From NCBI RefSeq assembly GCF_041080625.1, contig NZ_CP163518.1, positions 248,001-312,000 of the forward strand: DNA of 64,000 nt, given 5' to 3'. Positions 46,088-54,633 of this stretch are shown here, piece by piece. A program made the translations under genes and the position numbers. Below the pieces are notes generated by a model. That model was not told the origin of the DNA and did not search any database. It saw nothing but the letters and a program-made list of their open reading frames with translations. This DNA comes from Streptomyces sp. CG1. Lineage in GTDB: Bacteria; Actinomycetota; Actinomycetes; Streptomycetales; Streptomycetaceae. The number at the start of each line of letters is the position of its first letter. Position 1 is the stretch's first letter.

Positions 46088-47328
46088 ACATGCGCATCAG
46101 GCGGCGCAAGGTCCGCCGCCCCGAACCATTGGTGAAGGTGCGCGTCCTGCCGCCCAAGCTGCCGAGACTCCCCCGGCTACCCAGGCGCAGGCCCCGCCCC
46201 GAACCCCTCGTGAAGGTGCGCGTGCTGCCGCCGAGGCTGCCGAAACTCCCCAGGCTGCTGCCGAAGCGCAAGACCCGCCCCCAGCCGTTGGTCAAGCTGC
46301 GCGTCCTGCCGCCGAAGCTGCCCAGGATCCGGCTGCGGCGCCCACGCCCGAAGCCCTTCCGGGAGCGCAACCCGGTCGTCGTCGGCGCCGTCGGGCTCAC
46401 CGTCCTCGCGCTGCTCACCGTTGCCGCCTTCAACGCCGACAGCCTGCCGCTGATCGGCGGCGGCGACACGTACAGCGCGGCCTTCTCCGAGGCCGGCGGG
46501 CTCAAGCCGGGCGACGAGGTACGGATCGCCGGGGTCAAGGTCGGCAAGGTCGAGGGCGTCGACCTGGACGGCGACCACGTCAAGGTCACCTTCAAGGTGA
46601 AGGGCCGCCCGGCGTTCGGTACCGACACGGGCGCGTCGATCCGCGTCAAGACGATCCTCGGCGCGAAGTACCTGGCCCTGTACCCGGAAGGGCCCGGCCA
46701 GTTGAGGCCGGGCAGCGAGATCCCGCTCCGGCGGACCGTGTCGGCGTATGACGTCGTCCAGGCCTTCAGCGACCTGACGACCACCACCGAGGCGGTCGAC
46801 ACGGACCGGCTCGCGAAGGCGCTGGACACGATCTCCGTCACCTTCCAGGACTCCCCCGAGGAGGTGCGGGCGTCGATCAAGGGACTGTCACGGATCTCCC
46901 GGACCGTCGCCGCCCGTGACCAGGCGCTGCGCGGGCTCCTCGACCATGCACACGAAGTCACCACGGTGCTGGCCGGGCACACGAAGGACTTCTCCGCGCT
47001 GGTGAAGGACGGTGACGCGCTGTTCAAGGAGATCGACAAGCGGCGCGCGGCGATCCACACGCTGCTGAAGAGTTCCGCGCTGCTGGGCATCGAGCTGTCC
47101 GGCCTGGTCGACGACAACCGCAAGCAGATCGGACCCGCGCTGAAGAACCTCAACACCTTCGTGAACATGCTCGGACGCAACCAGGCGAGCCTCGACCGCA
47201 GCGTCCAGCTGCTCGCCCCCTACGTGCGGCTCTTCACCAACACCCTCGGCAACGGCCGCTGGTTCGACTCCTACGTCCAGAACCTGGTCGCCGCCCCGGT
47301 CACCCCACGGACGGGAGGCACCCGATGA
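46084..47328 (+). CDS. mceC: Mce-family protein, third (MceC), with triplicated basic N-terminus
   Basis: 414 residues starting in an ATGA overlap. Before the membrane helix (about 97-115, PVVVGAVGLTVLALLTVAAF) lie about 95 residues that are strongly basic and Pro-rich, in three tandem copies built on LVKVRVLPPKLP (residues about 15-30, 41-56, 68-83). Ordinary Mce proteins have only a short cytoplasmic head. The Mce domain is normal: YSAAFSEAGGLKPGDEVRIA, GVKVGKVEGVDLDGDHVKVT, LGAKYLALYPEG. The tail ends NTLGNGRWFDSYVQNL. The extra head faces the cytoplasm and could touch the ATPase, membrane or nucleic acid; this is inference. Confidence 0.9.
   Translation: MNMRIRRRKVRRPEPLVKVRVLPPKLPRLPRLPRRRPRPEPLVKVRVLPPRLPKLPRLLPKRKTRPQPLVKLRVLPPKLPRIRLRRPRPKPFRERNPVVVGAVGLTVLALLTVAAFNADSLPLIGGGDTYSAAFSEAGGLKPGDEVRIAGVKVGKVEGVDLDGDHVKVTFKVKGRPAFGTDTGASIRVKTILGAKYLALYPEGPGQLRPGSEIPLRRTVSAYDVVQAFSDLTTTTEAVDTDRLAKALDTISVTFQDSPEEVRASIKGLSRISRTVAARDQALRGLLDHAHEVTTVLAGHTKDFSALVKDGDALFKEIDKRRAAIHTLLKSSALLGIELSGLVDDNRKQIGPALKNLNTFVNMLGRNQASLDRSVQLLAPYVRLFTNTLGNGRWFDSYVQNLVAAPVTPRTGGTR
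46117..46353 (+). repeat. Three tandem repeats in the mceC 5' end
   Basis: Units of about 26-27 codons, each starting RPEP or RPQP and containing LVKVRVLPPKLP, lie in the cytoplasmic head of the third Mce protein. DNA copies have diverged at many third positions, so the duplication is not recent. Confidence 0.75.
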
Positions 47329-48434
47329 CCCGCAGACTCCTGGCCCTGTTCACCGCGCTCGCGGTCGTCGCCGGCCTCGCCGTCGTCCTCTGGCCGGGCC
47401 CCGGCCCTGTCCGCATCACGGCGTATTTCCCGCGCACCGTCGGTATCTACCCCGGCTCCGACGTCCGCGTCCTCGGCGTCCGCATCGGCGAGGTCAGGAA
47501 GATCACGCCGGAGGGCGACCGGGTACGGGTGGAGCTGGAGTACGACGCGGGCCGCAAGGTCCCCGCCGACGCACAGGCCGCCATCGTCAACTCCTCGGTG
47601 GTCAGCGATCGTTACGTCCAGCTGCTGCCGGTGTACCGCAAGGGCGCGGTGCTGCGGGACGGCGACGTCATTCCCGAGTCCCGTACGGCCGTCCCCGTCG
47701 AGCTGGACCGGATCTTCGACAGCCTGCACACCACCGCCGAGGCGCTCGGCCCGAACGGCGCCAACAAGCAGGGCTCGCTGTCCCGGCTGCTCGGGGTGAG
47801 CGCGGACAACCTCCGGGGGCAGGGCGAGAACCTCCACCAGACGGTGGACGATCTGTCCCAGGCGGTCACCACTCTGTCCGACGGGCGCGGCGACCTGTTC
47901 GGGACCGTACGGAACCTTCAGGTGTTCACGGCCGCGCTGGCGGCGGACGACACCAGCGTGCGGTCGTTCAACACCGACCTCGCCAACGTGGCCGGGCAGC
48001 TCGCCGGGGAGCGCAAGGATCTCGCGGCCGCGCTGAAGTACCTGGCCACCGCGCTCGGTGACGTGGCCGGCTTCGTGAGGGGCAACAAGAAGGCGCTGAC
48101 CTCGGACGTGCAGGGCCTGGCCAAGGTCACCAAGGTCCTCGTCACCCAACGGGCCGCACTGGAGGAGCTGTTGAGCGTCGCCCCCACCGGCCTGTCGAAT
48201 CTGCAGAACGCCTACAACCCCGTCGCCGGCACCCTCGACACCCGCAACAACGCGCAAGTCCCGCAGGATCCCTCATCCCTGCTCTGCTCGATCCTGAAGA
48301 CGACCGGCGACGACCACGACAACTGCGCCGGACTGACGAAGCTCTTCGGCTCCCTGCCCAACATCCCTTCGGCCCCGGCGTCGACGGGCACGGTCGACAA
48401 GACCCTCGGCGGAATCCTGGGGGCACCGGCATGA
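47325..48434 (+). CDS. mceD: Mce-family protein, fourth (MceD)
   Basis: 369 residues beginning in an ATGA overlap. A short head, then a membrane helix (LLALFTALAVVAGLAVVLWP, about 4-23). The Mce domain reads ITAYFPRTVGIYPGSDVRVL, GVRIGEVRKITPEGDRVRVE, VVSDRYVQLLPVYRKG. A helical region (QGENLHQTVDDLSQAVTTLS) and a C-terminal part with two Cys (LLCSILKTTGDDHDNCAGLT) follow, as usual for MceD. No odd features. Confidence 0.92.
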   Translation: MTRRLLALFTALAVVAGLAVVLWPGPGPVRITAYFPRTVGIYPGSDVRVLGVRIGEVRKITPEGDRVRVELEYDAGRKVPADAQAAIVNSSVVSDRYVQLLPVYRKGAVLRDGDVIPESRTAVPVELDRIFDSLHTTAEALGPNGANKQGSLSRLLGVSADNLRGQGENLHQTVDDLSQAVTTLSDGRGDLFGTVRNLQVFTAALAADDTSVRSFNTDLANVAGQLAGERKDLAAALKYLATALGDVAGFVRGNKKALTSDVQGLAKVTKVLVTQRAALEELLSVAPTGLSNLQNAYNPVAGTLDTRNNAQVPQDPSSLLCSILKTTGDDHDNCAGLTKLFGSLPNIPSAPASTGTVDKTLGGILGAPA

Positions 48435-49714
48435 GCATGCTGCGCAAGGGGCAGGTGGCCGCCTGGACGGCGGTCGGCTCGCTGCTGCTGACCGGCTGCG
48501 AGTTCAACGGCTGGTACGACGTCCCACTCCCCGGCGGCGCCGCCTCGGACGGCCACGCCTATCACGTCACCGTCGAGTTCCGGGACGTACTGGACCTGGT
48601 ACCGCAGTCGGCGGTCAAGGTCAACGACGTCACCGTGGGCACGGTCGAGAAGGTGGAGCTGGACGGCTGGCACGCCCGCGTGCGGCTCAGGATCGCCGAC
48701 TCGGTCAAACTGCCCGGCAACGCGGTCGCCGACCTGAGGCAGACCAGCATGCTCGGCGAGAAGTACGTGGCCCTGTCCGCGCCGGCCGGCACCGCACCCG
48801 TCGGACGGCTCCGCGACGGCGACCGCATCCCGCTGTCCCGCAGCGGCCGCAACCCGGAGGTCGAGGAGGTGTTGTCGGCCCTGTCCGCGCTGCTGGGCGG
48901 CGGCGGGGTGGCCCAGCTGAAGACGATCACCGTCGAGCTGAACAAGGCCCTGAACGGCCGCGAGGACCGGGTCAGGTCCCTGCTGAAGCAGCTCGACACG
49001 TTCCTCGGCGGCCTCGACGAGCAGCGGGCGGAGATCGTGCGCGCGCTGAAGGGCGTCGACCGGCTGGCGAAGCGGCTGGAGAAGGAGAAGACGACGATCG
49101 CCCTGGCTGTCGACACCATGCCGCCCGCCCTGAAGGCCCTCGCCGACCAGCGCAAGGATCTGACGAAGATGCTCACCGCCCTGGCCGGCCTCGGCAAGAC
49201 CGGCTCCAGGGTGGTGAACGCCTCCCACGACGACACCGTCGCCAACCTGAAGAAGCTCCAGCCCATCCTGCAGGAGCTGAACAAGGCGGGCGACGACCTG
49301 CCCAACTCCCTTGAGATCCTCACCACTTACCCGTTCCCGCGCAATGCGACGGACGCCGTCAAGGGCGACTACGTCAACTTGAAGATCACTGCCGACCTCG
49401 ACCTGGCGAGCCTTTACGGCAACGTCACCGGCAAGCCGGGCAAGGGCGGGAAGCCCCCGGCCCCCGGGACCCCGCACCTTCCCGGCCTTCCCACTCCCAC
49501 GCCTCTCCCGTCCATCCCGTCCCTGCCGGGCACCCCCTCCGTGCCCCCCGTGCCCTCCGCACCCGCCGTGCCCACGGGGCCCTCCGACGGCAGCACCCTG
49601 CTGTGCCCGCCGGTGTGCACCGCTGCCTACGGCACCGGGGGCGGCTCGCGTCGCCTGCCACCCGGGATCGATCTCGGCCTCGCCGAGCTGATGCTGAAGG
49701 GGATACTGCCGTGA
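48431..49714 (+). CDS. mceE: Mce-family lipoprotein, fifth (MceE)
   Basis: 427 residues starting in an ATGA overlap. The N-terminus ends in a lipobox (VGSLLLTGC, Cys 23), so this subunit is lipid-anchored as in the MceE/LprK class. The Mce domain reads YHVTVEFRDVLDLVPQSAVK, VNDVTVGTVEKVELDGWHAR and MLGEKYVALSAPAGT. A helical tail precedes a Pro-rich linker (PGTPHLPGLPTPTPLPSIPS) and a short end with LLCPPVCTAAYG. The stop overlaps the GTG of the next gene. Confidence 0.92.
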   Translation: MSMLRKGQVAAWTAVGSLLLTGCEFNGWYDVPLPGGAASDGHAYHVTVEFRDVLDLVPQSAVKVNDVTVGTVEKVELDGWHARVRLRIADSVKLPGNAVADLRQTSMLGEKYVALSAPAGTAPVGRLRDGDRIPLSRSGRNPEVEEVLSALSALLGGGGVAQLKTITVELNKALNGREDRVRSLLKQLDTFLGGLDEQRAEIVRALKGVDRLAKRLEKEKTTIALAVDTMPPALKALADQRKDLTKMLTALAGLGKTGSRVVNASHDDTVANLKKLQPILQELNKAGDDLPNSLEILTTYPFPRNATDAVKGDYVNLKITADLDLASLYGNVTGKPGKGGKPPAPGTPHLPGLPTPTPLPSIPSLPGTPSVPPVPSAPAVPTGPSDGSTLLCPPVCTAAYGTGGGSRRLPPGIDLGLAELMLKGILP

Positions 49715-50985
49715 TCACACGTACGGTCAGGGCCCAGCTGCTCGCCTTCGCGACCGTCACCGCCCTCGGGGTGTCGTACGTCGGCGCCCGGTACACGGGC
49801 CTCGTGGACGACGTCCTGCACCGCGGGTACACCGTGCGCGCCGACTTCGCCGAGTCCGGGGGCGTGTTCCCCGGCGCCGAGGTCACCTACCGGGGGGTGC
49901 CGGTGGGCCGCGTGGGCGATCTGCAGCTGACCGGGTCCGGGATCTCGGTGGCGCTGAAGATCGAGGACGGCGCCCCGAGGATCCCGGACGACACGCTCGC
50001 GGTGATCGCCAACCGTTCGGCGGTGGGCGAGCAGTACGTCGACCTCCAGCCACGGCGGTCGGGCGGGCCGTACCTCATGGACGGCAGCCCGATCCCGCGC
50101 AGCCGCACCCGGACCCCGCTGCCCGTCACCGACCTGGTCCTCAGCCTCGACCGGCTGGTCAACTCGGTCGGCAAGGACGATCTGCGGGTCACCGTCGACG
50201 AGTTGGGCAAGGCATTCGCCGGCACCGGACCGAACCTGAGCCGACTGGTGGACTCCGGCAACGCACTGGTGGAGTCGGCATCGAAATCGCTCCCTCAGAC
50301 GGTCTCGCTGATCGAGGATGCGCGGAAGGTGCTCACGACACAGGCCGACCAGGGCTCGGCCATCAAGTCGTTCTCCCGCGACCTGGCCACGCTCACCGAG
50401 CAGCTGAAGTCGAGCGACGGCGATCTTCGCCGGCTGATCGGCACCACTGCGCCCGCCGCGCAGGAGGTCGACTCCCTGCTGAAGTCCACGCAGCCGCAGG
50501 TGCCGGTCCTGCTGGCCAACCTCATCAGCGGTGCCCAGATCACCGTGGCCCGGCTGCCCGGCGTCGAACAGGCACTCGTCACGCTCCCGCTCAATGTCGC
50601 GGGCAGCTACACGGTCATCCCCGGAGACGGCACCACCCACTTCGGACTGACTGTGAACGCCGACGACCCGCCCGCGTGCACCCAGGGCTACGGCACCCAG
50701 CGACGCGACCCCGCCGAGACCGGCGAACGCCCGGCGAACACCGACGCGCGCTGCACGGCACCGCGCGGCAGCAAGACCTCGGTGCGCGGCGCGCAGAACG
50801 CGCCCGGCCCGACGACCGGCCGGTACAGCGCCGACCAGGCCGCGTTCGTGGCCCCCTACGACCCGGAGACCGGCACCGTGACCGGCCCGGACGGAACGCC
50901 CGTCGAGATCGGCTCGACGGGTGGCGAACAGACCGTGTTCGGAAAGGAGTCGTGGCAATGGCTGCTCGTGGGACCGATGGCATGA
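49711..50985 (+). CDS. mceF: Mce-family protein, sixth (MceF)
   Basis: 424 residues from the GTG at 49711, overlapping the mceE stop (GTGA). A membrane helix (AQLLAFATVTALGVSYVGAR, about 6-25) is followed by the Mce domain YTVRADFAESGGVFPGAEVT, YRGVPVGRVGDLQLTGSGIS and SAVGEQYVDLQPR. The helical region includes VPVLLANLISGAQITVARLP, characteristic of MceF. The C-terminal 100 residues (from PPACTQGYGTQRRDP) are polar and probably extended. With the five preceding proteins it completes the hexamer. Confidence 0.92.
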   Translation: MITRTVRAQLLAFATVTALGVSYVGARYTGLVDDVLHRGYTVRADFAESGGVFPGAEVTYRGVPVGRVGDLQLTGSGISVALKIEDGAPRIPDDTLAVIANRSAVGEQYVDLQPRRSGGPYLMDGSPIPRSRTRTPLPVTDLVLSLDRLVNSVGKDDLRVTVDELGKAFAGTGPNLSRLVDSGNALVESASKSLPQTVSLIEDARKVLTTQADQGSAIKSFSRDLATLTEQLKSSDGDLRRLIGTTAPAAQEVDSLLKSTQPQVPVLLANLISGAQITVARLPGVEQALVTLPLNVAGSYTVIPGDGTTHFGLTVNADDPPACTQGYGTQRRDPAETGERPANTDARCTAPRGSKTSVRGAQNAPGPTTGRYSADQAAFVAPYDPETGTVTGPDGTPVEIGSTGGEQTVFGKESWQWLLVGPMA

Positions 50986-51470
50986 CAGGGGGCCGGGCGA
51001 GGCTGCTGTCGGCGGGGCTCGTCGCCGCGACCGTGCTGACGACCGCGCTGTGTGTCTGGCTGGGCCTGAAGCTGTCCGATCAGAGCGCGGCGCAGCAGCG
51101 CCGTCAGGACATCCTGGCGGCGGCCCGCCAGTCGGCGCTGAACTTCACCTCGCTCGACTACCGGCACTACGACCAGGACAGCCGCACCGTGCTGCAGGGC
51201 GCCACCGGCGACTTCAAGAGACAGTTCGCTGCGCAGACCGAGCAGTTGACCAAGCTCGTCGTCGAGAACAAATCGGTGTCCGAGGGGCAGGTCCTGGAAG
51301 CGGGCATCGTGCGGTCCGACGCGCGCTCGGCCCGGGTCCTGGTCGTGGCCGACAGCAAGGTGACCAACACCGCCGCGCCGGAGGGCCAGGCGCGCACCTA
51401 CCGGGTCCAGCTCGACCTCGTGCGCGTGGGCGGCCGCTGGCTGACCTCCGACGTCGCGTTCGTGGGCTGA
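50958..51470 (+). CDS. Mce-associated membrane protein, first
   Basis: 170 residues. I start at the ATG at 50958 because GGAAAGGAG ends eight bases upstream, inside the mceF end; the ATG at 50982 in the ATGA overlap is the alternative. One membrane helix (LLSAGLVAATVLTTALCVWL, about 16-35) leads into an NTF2-like exterior domain: ARQSALNFTSLDYRHYDQDS, FKRQFAAQTEQLTKLVVENK and VQLDLVRVGGRWLTSDVAFV. This is the usual Mce-associated family placed after mceF. Confidence 0.88.
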   Translation: MAARGTDGMTGGRARLLSAGLVAATVLTTALCVWLGLKLSDQSAAQQRRQDILAAARQSALNFTSLDYRHYDQDSRTVLQGATGDFKRQFAAQTEQLTKLVVENKSVSEGQVLEAGIVRSDARSARVLVVADSKVTNTAAPEGQARTYRVQLDLVRVGGRWLTSDVAFVG

Positions 51471-51504
51471 CCCACCCGTGAGGCCATCAATGAGGAGAGA
51501 CACC

Positions 51505-52254
51505 GTGGCGAACCCGACCTCCCGCACCCGCGGAACCGGCTCCCCGGCCCGCCGCACCATGACTGCGGCCGCCCGCGCGGCGGCCAAGCGCGCTGGGCGG
51601 CCGGCGCGCCCAGAGCGCGCTGCCCGCCAGGAAGAGGAAGCCGCCCCTGGGCGCACCCTGCTCATCGAGCCCCCGGCAGACGGCTGGGAGGACCCGCCGG
51701 AGCCCGAGCCGTTCGAGGACGAGCCGGAGGAGAGCGCACCCTCGCGCAAGGTCGGACGCAGCGTTCTCATCGCGGTGCTCGGCCTCGTCCTCGTGGCGGC
51801 CCTGGTCGTGGCCGCCGTCCTCGGGTGGCAGTACCGGCAGGGGCGGCAGGCGGAGCAGGCCCGCAGTGAGGCCCTCGCGGCAGCGCGGCAGGCGGCGCCG
51901 GTCGTGCTGTCGTACGACTACCGGCACCTGGACCGGGACTTCACCCGGGCCCGTGCCCTGCTGACCGGGCACTTCCGCGACCAGTACGGCAAGACCACGA
52001 AGACGGTGGTCGCGCCGACCGCGACGACATACCACGGCGTGGTGAAGGCGACCGTGGCCACACCCGCCGACGGTGGCACCCCCGCCGTCTCCATCGTGTC
52101 GGCCACACCGGACAAGGCCGTCGTGCTGCTGTTCGTCAACCAGGTCACCGAGAGCACCCAGGTCCCGGAACCCCGGCTGGACCTGAACCGGGTGCGCATG
52201 ACGCTTACCCGCACCTCGGCCGGCTGGAAGGTGAGCGGCGTCGACGCCCTCTGA
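51505..52254 (+). CDS. Mce-associated membrane protein, second
   Basis: 249 residues from the GTG at 51505 with GAGGAGAG upstream. A long basic then acidic cytoplasmic head (RTMTAAARAAAKRAGRPARP ... PPEPEPFEDEPEE) precedes the membrane helix (VLIAVLGLVLVAALVVAAVL, about 92-111). The exterior domain is of the same NTF2-like kind as its neighbour: APVVLSYDYRHLDRDFTRAR, LTGHFRDQYGKTTKTVVAPT, VRMTLTRTSAGWKVSGVDAL. It closes the mce operon; a hairpin follows. Confidence 0.87.
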   Translation: MANPTSRTRGTGSPARRTMTAAARAAAKRAGRPARPERAARQEEEAAPGRTLLIEPPADGWEDPPEPEPFEDEPEESAPSRKVGRSVLIAVLGLVLVAALVVAAVLGWQYRQGRQAEQARSEALAAARQAAPVVLSYDYRHLDRDFTRARALLTGHFRDQYGKTTKTVVAPTATTYHGVVKATVATPADGGTPAVSIVSATPDKAVVLLFVNQVTESTQVPEPRLDLNRVRMTLTRTSAGWKVSGVDAL

Positions 52255-52267
52255 CCAGGCCTCCGAA

Positions 52268-52297
52268 TGTGCCCTCGCGCAGTCGCGCGGGGGCACA
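52268..52297 (+). terminator. Hairpin at the end of the mce operon
   Basis: TGTGCCC pairs with GGGCACA around a GC-rich centre that can itself pair (TCGCGC/GCGCGG), 13 bases after the last mce-associated stop. Confidence 0.7.
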
Positions 52298-52727
52298 TAC
52301 GCACCCCCGAGCAGTCCGAGATCGACGCCGTGAAGAAGGCGATCGAGGACGCGAGCGTCCAGCTCACGGGGCTGAAACAGCCACTGGCATCCTCCTTTCA
52401 ACGAGCACCGCCCTGGCCGCCGAAGTTGTAGTTGCCGGCCATGACGCTGTCGGAGTCACCGGTTCCGCGCATGTCGCCGATGACGTGCACGTAGCCCTCC
52501 CAGCTGTCGCCCGTGACCGGCACCACGCCCATCGCAGCGTCCCTGCCGTGGCCTGCACTGAGCGGCGCGAGCAAATCGACAACGCGCCATCCGGCTGTCG
52601 AGCGGAGCCTCGGCGACGCTCTCGCGATTCGTGGAATTCGCCACAATTCCCTCCCTTCAGGACGGATGAATGCGTAAAGGTGGTTCTTTGATGCCGGTTG
52701 CCGCACCCCCGGTAACCAGATCCAGGG
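52298..52727. other. 430 bases with coding scraps only
   Basis: The plus strand at about 52305-52385 reads EQSEIDAVKKAIEDASVQLT. The minus strand at 52398-52500 reads SWEGYVHVIGDMRGTGDSDS then VMAGNYNFGGQGGAR and a stop. Both have coding character but no start and no recognised family. The promoter of the L,D-transpeptidase should lie in the last 100 bases. Confidence 0.35.
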
Positions 52728-53999
52728 ATGCAACGACGAGTGGCATGGGAGAAGCGCTTGGTCACGGTAGGTAAACAACGCACGAGGCTGATGGCTACGG
52801 CTGGCGTACTCGGCGGCGTACTCGCACTCACGGCCCTTGGCGGTACCAGCAACGCTGCCACCAGTGGAAACGATGCAGGGAATCACCCGAAGTCGCAGGC
52901 GCATGGAGATCAGGTGGGCGCCCAGGGCGCTTCCGACGCCCGAATAAGGATCACGCCCGGGCAAGGTGCCTACGACGTCGGGATCAACGGCCCCGTCAAA
53001 GTTACCGTCAGCGACGGCAAGCTCACCAAGGTGACCATGACCGCCGTCGCGACCGGTACCGAGATTCCGGGCACCCTGTCCACGGACGGCACGTCCTGGA
53101 AGCCGAACGGCCGGCTGGAGCGAGCCACCGAATATCAGGTCGCCGCAGAGGCCGAGGACACCAAGGGCCGCTCCGTCACCGGGAACGCCACGATCACCAC
53201 GGCCTCCCCGGCCAACGACTTCATCGGGCACCTCTCCCCCGAGGACGGTTCGACCGTCGGCGTGGGCATGCCAGTAACGATCTCATTCGACAAGGCGATC
53301 AGCGACAAGGCCGCCGTGGCGTCGGAGATCCGGGTCAGCTCCAGCAGCGGGCAGCGGGTCGTCGGCCACTGGTTCAACGACAGCCGCCTGGACTTCCGCC
53401 CCGAGAGCTACTGGCTTCCCGGCTCCACCGTCACCGTCAAGCTCACCCGCAACGGCATCCAGAAGACGGTCACGCTCAAGATCGGCCGGAGCCAGATCAG
53501 CACCGTCGACGTCAGGACGAAGCAGATGACCGTCGTACGGGACGGCAAGACGATCAAGACCATCCCGATCTCGTCCGGCAGCCCCGAGCACCCGACGTAC
53601 AACGGTCGAATGGTCATCTCCGAGAAGTTCAGGCAGATCCACATGAACGGTGCGAGCGTCGGCCTCATGAAGAAGGACGGCAAGCCCGCGTACGACATCA
53701 ATGACGTACCACACGCCATGCGACTGACCGACTCGGGCACGTTCATCCACGGCAACTACTGGGGTGCCGACTCGATCTTCGGCAAGGCCAACACCAGCCA
53801 CGGCTGCGTGGGCCTGAAGGACGTCGAGGGAGGCAGCGACGGCAAGCAGCCCGCCGCGTGGTTCTTCGACAACTCGATGATCGGTGACGTCGTGATCGTC
53901 AAGAACTCCGAGGACAAGACCATGTTGGCCCCGGACAACGGCCTCAGCGACTGGAACATGCCCTGGAGCGAGTGGGTCTCGGGCAGCGCGACCGGCTGA
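52728..53999 (+). CDS. L,D-transpeptidase with Ig-like domains
   Basis: 423 residues from the ATG at 52728; a start nearer 52758 is possible. A signal or anchor segment (LMATAGVLGGVLALTALGGT) lies at about 21-40. Two Ig-like domains span about 75-255 (KVTMTAVATGTEIPGTLSTD, MPVTISFDKAISDKAAVASE). The YkuD catalytic domain at about 256-392 ends in the signature HGNYWGADSIFGKANTSHGC VGL, with the nucleophile Cys near 360 and His near 358. It forms 3-3 cross-links in peptidoglycan outside the cell. A perfect hairpin follows. Confidence 0.93.
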   Translation: MQRRVAWEKRLVTVGKQRTRLMATAGVLGGVLALTALGGTSNAATSGNDAGNHPKSQAHGDQVGAQGASDARIRITPGQGAYDVGINGPVKVTVSDGKLTKVTMTAVATGTEIPGTLSTDGTSWKPNGRLERATEYQVAAEAEDTKGRSVTGNATITTASPANDFIGHLSPEDGSTVGVGMPVTISFDKAISDKAAVASEIRVSSSSGQRVVGHWFNDSRLDFRPESYWLPGSTVTVKLTRNGIQKTVTLKIGRSQISTVDVRTKQMTVVRDGKTIKTIPISSGSPEHPTYNGRMVISEKFRQIHMNGASVGLMKKDGKPAYDINDVPHAMRLTDSGTFIHGNYWGADSIFGKANTSHGCVGLKDVEGGSDGKQPAAWFFDNSMIGDVVIVKNSEDKTMLAPDNGLSDWNMPWSEWVSGSATG

Positions 54000-54043
54000 C
54001 GCCACGTCACTCCACGCATGTGAACCTGCATCCCTTCCGCCAC

Positions 54044-54072
54044 GCGGCGGCCGACACCATGTCGGCCGCCGC
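54044..54072 (+). terminator. Hairpin after the L,D-transpeptidase gene
   Basis: GCGGCGGCCGAC and GTCGGCCGCCGC form a perfect 12-base stem with a 5-base loop. Confidence 0.75.
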
Positions 54073-54270
54073 CTGCCTCGTCAGAGCGCTCGAACAGCCC
54101 TCGCCCCGGGGGCCTCGCACGTCGTCAACCCTCCACTTGCCCGCCTGCCGCCTCACGGGGGCTGTTCCGTGAATGCCGACACGCAGCACAGGGCTTCCTT
54201 GGGCCTGACGCCTACACTGGGCGGGCGCATGCGCGTCGGCTGTGCAGTGTGGGCAGGACGGGAGAGGACT

Positions 54271-54633
54271 GTGGCGGAGAACGTCGGTGGCTTCGAGGAC
54301 CCGTCGGCCGAGGTGCTGACGGCAGCTGCCAGCGCGTTCGGACTGCTCGCCTCAGCCGTGCGGCTCCACCTGATGTGGGCGCTGTCGCAGGGGGAGAGTG
54401 ATGTCACGCACCTCGCCGACCGGGTGGGTGGTGCCCTGCCCACGGTGAGCCAGCATCTGGCGAAGCTGAAGCTCGCCGGACTGGTGCGTTCGCGTCGTGC
54501 GGGTCGGCGGCAGGTCTATTACATCGACGATCCGGATGTCGTGACGCTTGTGCGCGTGATAATCGGGCAGCTGACGGCACGCTCTCAGCACTCTTCCGCG
54601 CAGCTACGACTCCTGCACGGAACCGGTGGCTGA
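54271..54633 (+). CDS. ArsR/SmtB-family regulator
   Basis: 120 residues from the GTG at 54271, preceded by GGAGAGG; the upstream frame to 54169 lacks support. A winged helix with SAVRLHLMWALSQGESDVTH then LADRVGGALPTVSQHLAKLK and LAGLVRSRRAGRRQVYYIDD is standard ArsR. There are no Cys residues and no obvious CxC metal site. The C-terminal helix has several His (QHSSAQLRLLH), so a Zn/Ni-type alpha5 site is possible. The last codons overlap the broken P-type ATPase by eight bases, so the pair was probably a metal-response operon. Confidence 0.85.
   Translation: MAENVGGFEDPSAEVLTAAASAFGLLASAVRLHLMWALSQGESDVTHLADRVGGALPTVSQHLAKLKLAGLVRSRRAGRRQVYYIDDPDVVTLVRVIIGQLTARSQHSSAQLRLLHGTGG

Noticed and set aside
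46117..46353. CRISPR-like or minisatellite array
   Set aside because: The repeats are in frame within mceC, diverged at third codon positions, and have no spacers.
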